Origin: CAIQPS01 sp963721365 | Lineage (GTDB): Bacteria; Actinomycetota; Thermoleophilia; RBG-16-64-13 | Reading direction: 5' to 3' | NCBI GenBank assembly: GCA_963721365.1 | Contig: CAVRJE010000023.1 | Coordinates: 1-64,000, forward strand | DNA: 64,000 nt | Shown here: positions 1 through 7,416 of the stretch, one piece after another | Layout of the letters: every line of letters begins with the position of its first letter | Numbering within the stretch: position 1 is the first letter of the stretch | Made by a program: the position numbers and the translations under genes | Notes under the pieces: model-generated | What the model was told of the DNA's origin: nothing | The model's database searches: none | The model's input: only the letters and a program-made list of their open reading frames with translations

Positions 1-404
1 GTCGCTGGCGCCGAATATGGTCCTTCCGCTCACTCCACCTAAACAGCAAGATTGCACGCAGACGATAAATTGGGCTCAACCCGTGCCGCTCGACGGCCGA
101 TAGTGATAAGAGAATCGTGCGTCGCCAGCCGAGCGAAGTGAGTCGGGATCGCGCGCGGTTTTTGCAGTGACTCAGGCCGACCGATAGACAGTCACCGCGA
201 GGTCTGAAGGGGAGGTGATGCATGGTGCCGTGACGCTGTGGACGTTGTGTCTGGGGTTGCGCGGCATCGTCCCCTTGGCGCGATTTGCCGAGTCGGGAGG
301 CCCCAGATCCCTACGCACGTTCACACGTCGTGTGAGTCCTGAGCGCGATCCAACTTTCGAGTCATAGTCACGAAGTCCTAACACCCGCAAGTCAGGAGAT
401 TCCC
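1..404. other. No recognisable gene in the first 404 bases
   Basis: I see no convincing coding region, RNA gene or repeat here. The only open frame is on the minus strand, starts inside the following gene and lacks a plausible ribosome binding site. The last 15 bases hold the ribosome binding site of the secreted protein that follows. Confidence 0.4.
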
Positions 405-986
405 ATGAAAGGGAGAGCACGCTTCTTGACGGTCTTGGCGCTAGCAGTCCTGCTGGTCCTGGCCGTCGTAACGCCGGTAGTCGCGCATTCCTTAAGCACG
501 CCGGTGATGAAGGGAGAACTCTATCTCTACGCCAAGACTCCGCTAGCCCCGGGTGCAGGCCCGTGGCCGATTGTCAAGGGAACCAAAGCCGGCAACGAGC
601 AGCACTGGAAGATAAAGGCGGGACCGTCGGGCAAGATGGATTTTCAGCTCAGTACCAGTCCCGACTATTCTACGTACAAGTTGACGTTCAAGTTCAAGGG
701 AGTTGGTCTCGGCCCGAAGGGTACCAGCTACGCGCTCGTTAACTATACGGGCTGGCCGAATGTCAACATCCTGGGCACCGGCGTCACCAACGGTTCCGGC
801 AAGGTGTTCATCAAAGGAACGACCACGGTACCGCTTGAGAGCGAGACCCCCGCCGACCCGGTCACCCCCGGTGCCAAGATCTGGCTTGTACCCAGTGACC
901 AACTGTCCGGCTCCACCTTTGTAGCTTGGGATCCGACGAAGATCCTCTTCGAAGGCGTGGGAATGCCGATTCTCGCGATCAAGTAG
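405..986 (+). CDS. Secreted hypothetical protein (193 aa)
   Basis: I do not recognise the family. The N-terminus is a classical Sec signal peptide: MKGRAR, then a hydrophobic core over about residues 8-26, with VVAHS as a likely cleavage region, so the mature protein should be exported. The rest is rich in Gly, Thr, Lys and aromatics with alternating beta-strand character (YKLTFKFKG, ALVNYTGWPN), which suggests a small all-beta extracellular domain. The ATG is preceded by CAGGAGA about 7 bases upstream. A strong hairpin at 1050-1082 follows, so the gene looks monocistronic. The function is unknown; the start and export call are well supported. Confidence 0.75.
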   Translation: MKGRARFLTVLALAVLLVLAVVTPVVAHSLSTPVMKGELYLYAKTPLAPGAGPWPIVKGTKAGNEQHWKIKAGPSGKMDFQLSTSPDYSTYKLTFKFKGVGLGPKGTSYALVNYTGWPNVNILGTGVTNGSGKVFIKGTTTVPLESETPADPVTPGAKIWLVPSDQLSGSTFVAWDPTKILFEGVGMPILAIK

Positions 987-1049
987 CCCTCGCGGAAGAA
1001 GACGATGGTGCTGGCCCATCTCTTTCTCAATGAGCGCCAGCGAGTCAAC

Positions 1050-1082
1050 GAGGCCCCGGCACTATCGCAGTGCCGGGGCCTC
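1050..1082 (+). terminator. Strong hairpin after the secreted protein gene
   Basis: GAGGCCCCGGCACT (1050-1063) and AGTGCCGGGGCCTC (1069-1082) form a perfect 14-bp stem with a five-base ATCGC loop. No U-tract follows, so it is a GC-rich stop or 3' stabiliser rather than a canonical intrinsic terminator. Confidence 0.6.
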
Positions 1083-1178
1083 GGTCATCAGGGTCGTTCG
1101 CGGCCAGTTTCTGCCCGCCTTCTAGTGCGCCCACCGATACGACACATGGCGCGCGCAGTGGACTCCTCAGCAGGCCAC

Positions 1179-1430
1179 CTATTGCGTGCTACCAAGCCTT
1201 GCCAGCCGGAGAGTCGGAGCAGGCTCCGGTGGCCGTTGCATCGACGCCGCCTTACCGACTTCCCGATCGAGATACTCCCAGGCTCCGTCCGGGAACTCGA
1301 CCCGGTAGATCCCCACCAGCTCGCCGAGCTCTTCCACCTGGGTCACCGTACCGCACTGGCCGACCTTCTCTGCCCCGAAGCCTTTGCACTCGCTGAACAG
1401 GACCGTCACCTTGTCGCCTACCGCTAGCAT
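1179..1430 (-). CDS. Small conserved-looking hypothetical protein (83 aa)
   Basis: I do not recognise a named family. Residues 1-55 have the look of a small SH3/KOW-like beta-barrel: MLAVGDKVTVLF, then GQCGTVTQV, then YRVEFPDGAWEYL. The start is supported by GGGAGG about 8 bases upstream on the minus strand and the codons are strongly G/C-ending. The last dozen residues run through a short palindromic repeat (1188-1206) that recurs in nearby non-coding DNA, so the C-terminus may have been altered by insertion of that repeat. It faces away from both neighbours and stands alone. Confidence 0.5.
   Translation of the reverse strand: MLAVGDKVTVLFSECKGFGAEKVGQCGTVTQVEELGELVGIYRVEFPDGAWEYLDREVGKAASMQRPPEPAPTLRLARLGSTQ
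1188..1206. repeat. REP-like 19-base palindromic repeat, copy A
   Basis: The sequence GCTACCAAGCCTTGCCAGC is an imperfect palindrome with related copies at 1557-1575, 1990-2008, 6017-6035 and 12262-12280. All copies lie in or next to non-coding DNA between 1 and 12.3 kb. Confidence 0.45.
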
Positions 1431-1556
1431 GGGTCTTGCCTCCCAAGGCCGGTGCCGAGCGCCGGCGGACCTAGTAGACCTCTATCCGGCATGCCTATCG
1501 GCAAGATCGCGCCTCACCATGACCCTCAAGAGGTCTCAAGAGATGGTCAATTGGCT

Positions 1557-1575
1557 GGCGCCAAGCTTTGCCGGC
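1557..1575. repeat. REP-like palindromic repeat, diverged copy B
   Basis: GGCGCCAAGCTTTGCCGGC matches copy A at 14 of 19 positions and keeps the CCAAGC..TTGCC core. It is the weakest member of the family and could be chance. Confidence 0.3.
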
Positions 1576-1658
1576 AGGGGCGGTCTTTCCGTACGCCTTG
1601 CGTGGAAAGTTTCGTCGAATGATGGTAAGGTGCCCCTGACCAAACGAGTGGAGGGCGT

Positions 1659-1931
1659 TTGGTCGCTGAGGAGGAATGTGAAAGGAATGGGAATCGCAGG
1701 CGGCGGCATCCCGTGCTAGCCCTCACTATCGCCCTGCCCGTCGTTCTTCTTGTCGTCATCCCCGGGCTCATACTTGCCTTTGGCTTGGGCAGGGCGGCAG
1801 GCAAAAGAGCACCAAGACCGGGAGATGCTCAGCTAATCCATGGACCCTTGCCCCAGATCGCCGGCCAATTGCGGCTCTTTGGCACTCGCGGCATGATCAG
1901 CCGACGGCAGGCGAGCGCGGGGTGCGACTAA
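1659..1931 (+). CDS. Possible small single-pass membrane protein (90 aa)
   Basis: An open frame from a TTG with GTGGAGGG upstream encodes a basic N-terminus (NGNRRRRH) followed by one strongly hydrophobic helix at about residues 19-44 (ALTIALPVVLLVVIPGLIL), a positive-inside type arrangement. The C-terminal half is low-complexity and unconvincing. A competing GTG at 1678, behind a better GAGGAGG site, opens a frame of only a few codons. I recognise no family and this may be a decayed gene. Confidence 0.3.
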   Translation: MVAEEECERNGNRRRRHPVLALTIALPVVLLVVIPGLILAFGLGRAAGKRAPRPGDAQLIHGPLPQIAGQLRLFGTRGMISRRQASAGCD

Positions 1932-1989
1932 GGTCTTGTTCGCCGTTCCGCCGACGTCGTCTAGCCCGAGCGTGCGCCTCGGGTTAGCT

Positions 1990-2008
1990 GCTACCAGGCC
2001 CTGCCGGC
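1990..2008. repeat. REP-like palindromic repeat, copy C
   Basis: GCTACCAGGCCCTGCCGGC matches copy A at 16 of 19 positions. It sits in the 167-base gap before the metallophosphoesterase gene, which otherwise holds only that gene's ribosome binding site. Confidence 0.4.
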
Positions 2009-2098
2009 CGAGGGGGCTTGTCTCTTCCCCGCCGGATGCCGAGATTCTCAGAGTAGGGTCGAGGGTTCCGTGCGTGCATTGAAGGGAGGAGCGGCCGC

Positions 2099-3187
2099 GT
2101 GAGGAGAGCAACCGTATCCATCCGCTATCGGGGCATCCCGAGGCTCGTGATCTCTCTGGTGGCGGTGTTCGTGTTTGTCGCGGTCGTCCTGGGTGTGCTC
2201 GTGACCGGCCCAGCCAACGCGGCCCAGAGCGTCACCGGCCTCTACGAGCCGATGATGGAGAACGCCGAGCGGGTCCGGGAGCTCACCGCACCCTTCGTCA
2301 TCGCCGTCCTTCCTGACACTCAAGGGTACACGGGGGCCGCGGGACTGGGCCGACCTGGTTTCGCCAAACAGATCGAGTGGCTGCTCGCCAACGCGGCCGA
2401 TAAGAACATCGTCTTCGTCACGCAGGTTGGCGACCTCGTGGTCAACGGCACCGACGACCGAGAATGGGCGAACGCAAGAAACGCCCTTGATCCCTTGCTC
2501 GGCCAGGACTGGCTGCCGTTCTCGATCGTCCGCGGCAACCACGACGATCCCGGCTACTTCCTGAAGAACCTGCCGTTGCCGCTCATGCAGAGCAAGCCCT
2601 GGTTTGTCGCGGCCTCCCCCTCCGGCCTGTGCCAGGCGCAGATGTTCAAGGTGCAGGAGGCTTGGTTCCTGCATATCGGCTTCCAAGTATGGGTCAGTGC
2701 GGCGGAACTGGCGTGGGCCGACGAGTTGCTGAAGCGCCCTTCACTTCAGGGCCTGCCCGTCATCGTATCCACCCACGACTATCTTGACTATAAGGGCAAG
2801 AAGAGCGACACGGGTCGCAGGATGTGGGACGCCTTCGTGAATGACAACCCCATGGTGTTCATGGTCCTCTGCGGCCACGGAGGGGAAAATGCCTTCGTCA
2901 GCTACAACGCCGCCCACCGCCCCGTCTACGAAATGACGGCCGACTATCAGGATCGTCCCTTCGGCGGCAACGGTCTGATGAGGCTCATCACCATCGACCC
3001 GGCAAACGACACCATCGAGGTCAAGACCTTCTCCCCCTACTTCCAGTACAAGAACAGGGACGAACCTGACACCGACTACTACGAGACCGATAGAAACAGC
3101 CAGTTCCAGTACTCCGCAGCGTCGGGCTTTGCGGTCAACATCACGGAACGGCTGGCTTTTGACACGAGGGTGGATCTGCAGCAATAA
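2099..3187 (+). CDS. Exported calcineurin-like metallophosphoesterase
   Basis: This 362-residue protein has an N-terminal membrane segment or signal anchor (residues about 15-36, ending PANAAQ) and then a calcineurin-like phosphoesterase domain. The metal-ligand motifs appear in order: PDTQGY near residue 73 (the DxH motif reads DTQ), VGDLV near 109, GNHDD near 148, STHDY near 226 and CGHGG near 261. These define the two-metal phosphoesterase fold; the DTQ variant is common in the secreted purple-acid-phosphatase-like branch. The GTG start follows GAAGGGAGGA. The substrate is unknown. The gene is alone on its strand block, with the SnoaL-like gene beginning about 140 bases later. Confidence 0.85.
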   Translation: MRRATVSIRYRGIPRLVISLVAVFVFVAVVLGVLVTGPANAAQSVTGLYEPMMENAERVRELTAPFVIAVLPDTQGYTGAAGLGRPGFAKQIEWLLANAADKNIVFVTQVGDLVVNGTDDREWANARNALDPLLGQDWLPFSIVRGNHDDPGYFLKNLPLPLMQSKPWFVAASPSGLCQAQMFKVQEAWFLHIGFQVWVSAAELAWADELLKRPSLQGLPVIVSTHDYLDYKGKKSDTGRRMWDAFVNDNPMVFMVLCGHGGENAFVSYNAAHRPVYEMTADYQDRPFGGNGLMRLITIDPANDTIEVKTFSPYFQYKNRDEPDTDYYETDRNSQFQYSAASGFAVNITERLAFDTRVDLQQ

Positions 3188-3328
3188 CCTGGTCGTGGCG
3201 CCTTCTGGTACTGATTGATGCGGCGCTTGACGCGGCGTCCGCGCCTCGGTCCGTGCTCTAAGACGGTGGTACAGTTCCTTGTGTAAGGTGTGACCGACCG
3301 GACGCCCACGCGAAGGGGGAGACGGGAC

Positions 3329-3946
3329 ATGCTGGATGACCTGACGGCCGACAAGCTGGCCATACGGGAGACGGTGGAGAACTGGGTCGTCTGGCGCGAC
3401 GCGGGGGATTGGGAACGCTTTGCCACCGTGTGGCACGCGGACGGCTGGATGACCGCCACCTGGTTCCAGGGGCCTTACGCGGAGTTCATCAAGATCAGCA
3501 AGAAGGCCTTCGACGAGGGCGTGAACATCCTCCACCAGCTCGGCGGATGGTCGTGCGACATAGCCGGCAATCGGGCGATCTCGCAGACGAAGATGGCCAT
3601 CCTTCAGCGCGGGCAGGCGGATGGCGTGCCGGTGGATGTGGTGTGTTGGGGCCGGTTCTACGACTTCTTCGAGAAGCGGGACGGGCGCTGGGGCATAGTA
3701 CGCCGACAGCCGATCTACGAGAAAGATCGCCTTGACCCCGTGGATCCGGGGGCCACGCTTTCCCTCGAACCCACCCTTCTCGCCAGCTTTCCCGAAGGCT
3801 ACCGGCATCTGGCTTATCTCCAGGCCAAGGTCGGCTTCAAGGTCAAGGAGGCTTTGCCGGGGCTGAAAGGCCCGGCGGTGGAGAAGCTCTACTCCGAGGG
3901 CAAAGCCTGGTTGGAAGGGGCGCCCACGCCCGGAGAGCCGCTGTAG
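3329..3946 (+). CDS. SnoaL-like / NTF2-fold family protein
   Basis: The N-terminal 125 residues match the SnoaL-like (NTF2-fold) pattern: an opening helix TADKLAIRETVENWVVW, DAGDWERFATVWHADG, then a beta-sheet ending WGRFYDFFEKRDGRWGIVRR. These cone-shaped domains bind small hydrophobic ligands or act as isomerases or hydratases, but nothing here identifies the substrate. The C-terminal 70 residues are a helical extension. I chose the ATG at 3329 because AAGGGGGAGACGGG lies just upstream; an in-frame GTG at 3290 has no such site. It ends 6 bases before the NIF3 fusion gene and may be cotranscribed with it. Confidence 0.75.
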   Translation: MLDDLTADKLAIRETVENWVVWRDAGDWERFATVWHADGWMTATWFQGPYAEFIKISKKAFDEGVNILHQLGGWSCDIAGNRAISQTKMAILQRGQADGVPVDVVCWGRFYDFFEKRDGRWGIVRRQPIYEKDRLDPVDPGATLSLEPTLLASFPEGYRHLAYLQAKVGFKVKEALPGLKGPAVEKLYSEGKAWLEGAPTPGEPL

Positions 3947-3952
3947 CCGATC

Positions 3953-5563
3953 GTGACGGCGATGCTGGTAGCTGACCTCGAAGCGGTCCTGGAAAAGCTG
4001 GCCCCGCGGGCCCTGGCCGAGCCCGGGGACAACGGTGGCCTGTTGGTCGGCGACGGCCGCGCGCCTGTGAAGCGGGTACTGGTGGCCCTGGAACTAACGG
4101 AGCCCGTACTCGCCGAAGCGATCGCCGGTGCCTATGACACGCTGCTGACCCATCACCCGCTCCTGTTCTCTCCGCTTACCTCCCTGGTTGAGTCTCGGCC
4201 TCGAGAGCGGATGGTGAGGGAGCTGATCCGGGGGCGGATGAATCTGCTTGCCCATCACACCAACCTGGACAGCGCGGAAAACGGCCTCGCCGCTATCGCG
4301 GCCGCCGGGCTGGGACTCGAGAACGTCGCTCCTCTGCGCCACAGTCCGGCCGGCTGGTACAAGCTTGTGGGGTTCGTGCCGCCGGACGCCGTCGAAAGGG
4401 TAGCCGCTGCCGTCTTCGCCGCCGGCGCAGGGGGGATAGGCGACTACGAAGGGTGCGCCTTCTCTGGGGAGGGGAGAGGCTGGTTCACTCCGGGCCCCGA
4501 AGCTCACCCCGCGATCGGGCAGCTAAGTATCCCCGAGCGCACGCCGGAGGTGCGGTGGGAGACGGTCGTGCCCAGGAACCGGGTGGCGGCGACGGTCACC
4601 GCGTACATCTCGGCCCATCCCTACGAAGAGCCGGCTTTCGACATCTACCCGGTGGAAGACGTGCTGACCCGCACCGGCCTGGGCAGGCGAGGCACACTGC
4701 CCTGCGAGACGACTGTGGCCGAATTGGCGGAGCGCACGGCAGGGCTGTTCGAGCTCGACGGCTGCAGTTGGAGCGGAGATGGCGGGCGGATCGTCCGCTC
4801 GGTGGGCGTGCTTCCTGGCAGCGGGCGCAGCCTGATGCAGGAAGCGGCAGGGCTGGACGTGCTCATCACCGGGGACCTTGGCTACCACGAGGCCGATCGC
4901 GCGGAAGATTTCGGCCTTGCTCTCATCAACGCGCCGCACGGGCAACTCGAGTGGTGGTGCCTGCGCCGCTGGGCGGAAACGCTCCGTGCCGCGCTGGCGG
5001 GAAGCGAGGTCGAGGTGGTAACGAGCGATGCGTGGCGTTCGCCGTGGAACGGTGCCGGGGGAGGGGCGTCACCCGTACGGCCCGCGGGCGACGCTTCGCC
5101 GGCGGCTGCCAAACCGGAAGCCGACGCGCTCACCGGTGCGGAGGCTGCTCGCAAGCTGCGCCTGCGCGTGGATGGCGGCTCTCGCGGGAATCCCGGGCCT
5201 GGCGCCATCGGTGCGGTTCTGGAAGACTTCGACGGCCGGGTGCTCGAGACGGTCAGCCGGGTGATCGGCGTATGCACGAACAACGTGGCCGAGTACCGGG
5301 CGCTTCTGGCCGGCCTCGAGATCGCGCAGAAGGCGGGCGCCCAGGAACTCGAAGTGCTGGCCGATTCCGAGCTGCTCGTCAAGCAAGTGCGGGGGGAGTA
5401 CCGGGTCAAGAACGAGGGGCTGAAGCCCCTTCACCAAGAGGCGATGGAGCGGCTGCGCCAGTTTCGCCGGGTGTCAGTCCGCCACGTGCGGCGCGAGGAA
5501 AATGCCGAGGCCGACCGGCTGGTGAACAAGGCGCTGGACGAGGCAACCTCTGCTGGTCTATAA
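3953..5563 (+). CDS. NIF3 (DUF34) family protein fused to RNase HI domain
   Basis: Residues 1 to about 365 are a full bacterial NIF3/YbgI protein, including the inserted PII-like middle domain. Metal-site motifs are LTHHPLLF near residue 65, HHTNLD near 103 and GDLGYHEAD near 306. After a low-complexity Ala/Pro linker, residues about 401-536 form an RNase HI domain: DGGSRGNPGPG near 405, NVAEYRALLAG near 445, ADSELL near 470 and ENAEADRLV near 518, so the catalytic D-E-D-D set is present. NIF3 proteins are metal-binding hydrolase-like proteins of uncertain function; RNase HI cleaves RNA in RNA-DNA hybrids. Both halves lie in one uninterrupted frame. The stop codon lies inside the -10 box proposed for tRNA-Gly. 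Confidence 0.85.
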   Translation: MTAMLVADLEAVLEKLAPRALAEPGDNGGLLVGDGRAPVKRVLVALELTEPVLAEAIAGAYDTLLTHHPLLFSPLTSLVESRPRERMVRELIRGRMNLLAHHTNLDSAENGLAAIAAAGLGLENVAPLRHSPAGWYKLVGFVPPDAVERVAAAVFAAGAGGIGDYEGCAFSGEGRGWFTPGPEAHPAIGQLSIPERTPEVRWETVVPRNRVAATVTAYISAHPYEEPAFDIYPVEDVLTRTGLGRRGTLPCETTVAELAERTAGLFELDGCSWSGDGGRIVRSVGVLPGSGRSLMQEAAGLDVLITGDLGYHEADRAEDFGLALINAPHGQLEWWCLRRWAETLRAALAGSEVEVVTSDAWRSPWNGAGGGASPVRPAGDASPAAAKPEADALTGAEAARKLRLRVDGGSRGNPGPGAIGAVLEDFDGRVLETVSRVIGVCTNNVAEYRALLAGLEIAQKAGAQELEVLADSELLVKQVRGEYRVKNEGLKPLHQEAMERLRQFRRVSVRHVRREENAEADRLVNKALDEATSAGL

Positions 5564-5564
5564 T
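5535..5564 (+). promoter_or_regulatory. Candidate promoter of the tRNA-Gly/tRNA-Cys unit
   Basis: A perfect TATAAT at 5559-5564 lies 23 bases before tRNA-Gly. A weak TGGACG at 5535-5540 sits 18 bases upstream of it. The -10 overlaps the stop codon of the NIF3-RNase HI gene. Confidence 0.55.
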
Positions 5565-5586
5565 CCACGAGCCGCGAGGCGCCCGG

Positions 5587-5663
5587 GCGGATGTAGCTCA
5601 GTTGGCTAGAGCGTCTGCTTGCCATGCAGAAGGTCGAGGGTTCGAATCCCTTCATCCGCTCCA
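5587..5663 (+). tRNA. tRNA-Gly (anticodon GCC)
   Basis: The cloverleaf is complete: acceptor GCGGATG pairs with CATCCGC, the D arm is GCTC...GAGC, the anticodon stem is TCTGC/GCAGA with loop TTGCCAT (GCC), and the T arm contains TTCGAAT. The 3' CCA is encoded. Confidence 0.95.
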
Positions 5664-5680
5664 TGACCCCCGTGTATCCT

Positions 5681-5752
5681 GGCGACGTGGCCGAGTGGCT
5701 TAGGCACGGGTCTGCAAAACCCGCTACACCGGTTCGACTCCGGTCGTCGCCT
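5681..5752 (+). tRNA. tRNA-Cys (anticodon GCA)
   Basis: The acceptor GGCGACG pairs with CGTCGCC. The anticodon stem CGGGT/ACCCG encloses CTGCAAA (anticodon GCA), the T loop is TTCGACT and the discriminator base is T. The 3' end reads TCCT, so CCA is not fully encoded. The 3' half of this gene recurs at 6441-6486 and 12582-12627, which marks it as an integration target. Confidence 0.95.
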
Positions 5753-5756
5753 CCTC
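5711..5756 (+). repeat. Attachment-site-like direct repeat, copy 1 (tRNA-Cys 3' end)
   Basis: The 46 bases from the anticodon loop to just past the tRNA-Cys end match 6441-6486 at 42 positions and 12582-12627 at 42 positions. The core CGCTACACCGGTTCGACTCC is identical in all three. Integrases that target tRNA genes typically duplicate the 3' half of the tRNA in this way. Confidence 0.7.
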
Positions 5757-5774
5757 AGAGAAGTCCTGCTAAGG

Positions 5775-5819
5775 CCCCGCTTTTCCGCTCAGACTGGAGC
5801 CGAGAAGAGCGGGGTTTTT
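5775..5819 (+). terminator. Intrinsic terminator of the tRNA-Gly/tRNA-Cys unit
   Basis: CCCCGCT at 5775-5781 pairs with AGCGGGG at 5808-5814, extended inward by TTTC/GAAG, and is followed by five T residues. Confidence 0.75.
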
Positions 5820-5897
5820 GGTCGGATGGTGTCCATTTGGTATCCACTTCTCACCGCGCGCTCCTCTGGTCCTCTTCTGGTCCTTGGCGATTGCGGC

Positions 5898-6002
5898 CTA
5901 TAGGACCGTGCCCATCTTCTGAGCGGCCGCCTGATCCATGCCGTCCATGACGTGGGCGTAGGTTTTGAGGGTGAACGCTATCGTGATGGCCCCTCCGGTC
6001 TG
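5898..6002 (-). pseudogene. Tyrosine recombinase (integrase) C-terminal fragment
   Basis: Minus-strand translation of this stretch ends in ITIAFTLKTYAHVMDGMD followed by QAAAQKMGTVL and a stop. This is the characteristic C-terminus of phage-type tyrosine integrases, in which TYAHV carries the nucleophilic tyrosine (codon at 5958-5960). The homology fades upstream of about 6000, at the edge of a palindromic repeat, and a stop occurs at 6057-6059. The Arg/His/Arg catalytic residues are therefore missing and the gene is a remnant. It lies about 145 bases from the tRNA-Cys 3' end, where an integrase that uses that tRNA as its attachment site would be expected. Confidence 0.7.
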
Positions 6003-6016
6003 CCCTCGTGTTGGCT

Positions 6017-6035
6017 GCTCCCAAGCCTTGTCAGC
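6017..6035. repeat. REP-like palindromic repeat, copy D
   Basis: GCTCCCAAGCCTTGTCAGC matches copy A at 17 of 19 positions. It lies where recognisable integrase homology stops. Just downstream, at 6093-6145, three copies of AGCCCC or its complement can form alternative hairpins (GAGCCCCA 6093-6100 with TGGGGCTC 6119-6126). Confidence 0.45.
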
Positions 6036-6248
6036 CGGGGGGCTCAGCACAACGGGTTACGAGTAACGGCTGGCATGAGACGGTGAGCAGATGAGCCCCA
6101 AGGGGTCCATGGGCCTCATGGGGCTCTTCCTGTGCCCCGGGGCTCACTTTCTTGCGCCGTGGGGGGCTTCTTTAAGGTTAGGAATTAGAAGAGAAGGGCA
6201 GAAGAGTCTTGGGAATGTCCTTCAGTGCACGTGAGTGAGGAGGCGCAG

Positions 6249-6395
6249 ATGCCCTGGCTGTGGATTCTGCTGATCATCGTCGTCATCATCGTTTTTGGGT
6301 TGGGATTCGTGGTCAAGTGGCTCTTCTGGATTGCCTTGGTCCTGTTCATCGTGTGGCTCATATTCTTCATTTACGATCGCCTTCGCAGACGGTAA
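6249..6395 (+). CDS. Very small hydrophobic membrane protein (48 aa)
   Basis: The ATG follows GAGGAGG with 5 bases of spacing. The product is almost wholly hydrophobic, with two helices joined by one lysine: MPWLWILLIIVVIIVFGLGF, then VVKWLFWIALVLFIVWLIFF, then a basic tail IYDRLRRR. This resembles the short actinobacterial hydrophobic protein family (GFAVK-WWIAL type), whose function is unknown. It is probably an integral inner-membrane protein with a cytoplasmic basic C-terminus. It lies between tRNA-Cys copies 1 and 2 and so belongs to the accessory island. Confidence 0.7.
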   Translation: MPWLWILLIIVVIIVFGLGFVVKWLFWIALVLFIVWLIFFIYDRLRRR

Positions 6396-6750
6396 CGCGT
6401 CTGAGCGGGACTGATTACGAGCGACAACCAGGCCGAAGCGTCTGCAAGACGCGCTACACCGGTTCGACTCCGGTCGTCGCCTCTCCAATGAAGTGCAGCA
6501 GAACTTTGGGTTTTCCGCTCCGCTTGGAGCTGAACGACTCTGACTAGGCGGCACGAAATGCCGCCCTTCACGAGCGCGTGCGTTATTTGGGCTGGTTCGT
6601 CCGGGCCATTGAGCGTTTTGCGGGGCGGCCGCGTCTGGCGAGACGCTGCGAGGCTTGCTTGCCCCGCGGCGGCTCTGATTCCGTTTGTCGCTTTCCGCGA
6701 CCGGGGAATAACTCGAGCGACTTGTTGTCAATACACACAGGAGGAACGTC
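6396..6750. other. Gene-free gap with tRNA-Cys copy 2 and a stem-loop
   Basis: Apart from the tRNA-derived repeat at 6441-6486, this 355-base gap contains a 7-bp stem-loop at 6547-6565 (GGCGGCA, loop CGAAA, TGCCGCC) without a T-tract, and the AGGAGG site of the nitroreductase. The bases just after the repeat (TTTTCCGCTC, then TGGAGC) also resemble those after the real tRNA-Cys, so the duplication extends somewhat past the tRNA end. I see no protein gene. Confidence 0.5.
6441..6486 (+). repeat. Attachment-site-like direct repeat, copy 2
   Basis: This copy differs from the tRNA-Cys gene at 4 of 46 positions and includes the complete T arm and 3' acceptor strand. There is no matching tRNA 5' half upstream, so it is not a functional tRNA. 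Confidence 0.7.
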
Positions 6751-7416
6751 ATGGACGTACGCGAAGTCCTTGCTGCCAGACACTCCAGCCGCGCCTACAA
6801 GCAGGCAGCCGTACCCCGCGACGTGCTGGTGCGAATTGTTGAGGCCGCCACCCGAGCCCCCTCCTGGGGGAACACGCAGCCCTGGGAGATCTTTGTCGCG
6901 GCCGGGGACACCATGAACGCCATCCGCGGTGCGTTCCTCGGGAACATGCAGAACCAGGTCGCGCCGAATCCCGAGTACGGCCCGATCGAGGCCTGGCCCG
7001 AGCACGTCCTCCAGAGGTATACGGAAAGGATAGCCGCGGTTTGCGCTGCTCTCGGAGTGGACCCGGCGGACCCGGCCGGGCAGAAAGCAGCCGCCGAGGG
7101 GCAGATGGCCTTCTTCGGGGCTCCGGCGGCCATCTTCCTCTGCAGCCATCCTGGACTCGAGCCCTGGTCTCTGTTCGACCTCGGACTGCTTGCTCAGGGC
7201 ATCATGCTCGCAGCCGTCGAGGAGGGCCTGAGCACGATCCCGGCATACTCGTCCGTCTCCTACCCAGACGTTCTTCGGCAGCAGCTTGAGATCCCGGGGG
7301 AGTACAAGATCGTGCTGGGGATAGCGATCGGCTACGAGGATGAGGACAGCCCGCTGAACGCGTGCCGGAGCGAGCGGCGGCCGATCGACGAGGTGCTCAG
7401 AATCAAGGGGGCGTAG
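6751..7416 (+). CDS. Nitroreductase family protein
   Basis: This 221-residue protein has the FMN-dependent nitroreductase pattern: an N-terminal RHSSRAYK motif (residues 10-17, phosphate-binding Arg-Ser-Arg type), APSWGNTQPWEIFV near 37-50 and the C-terminal LGIAIGYEDED near 195-205. Members reduce nitro groups, quinones or flavins with NAD(P)H as homodimers; the substrate cannot be told from sequence. AGGAGG ends 6 bases before the ATG. The gene is intact, unlike several core genes in the window, and lies inside the tRNA-Cys island. Confidence 0.88.
   Translation: MDVREVLAARHSSRAYKQAAVPRDVLVRIVEAATRAPSWGNTQPWEIFVAAGDTMNAIRGAFLGNMQNQVAPNPEYGPIEAWPEHVLQRYTERIAAVCAALGVDPADPAGQKAAAEGQMAFFGAPAAIFLCSHPGLEPWSLFDLGLLAQGIMLAAVEEGLSTIPAYSSVSYPDVLRQQLEIPGEYKIVLGIAIGYEDEDSPLNACRSERRPIDEVLRIKGA

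Noticed and set aside
2741..3808. A 355-residue minus-strand frame over the metallophosphoesterase and SnoaL genes
   Set aside because: It crosses two well-supported plus-strand genes and shows no recognisable motif or good start.
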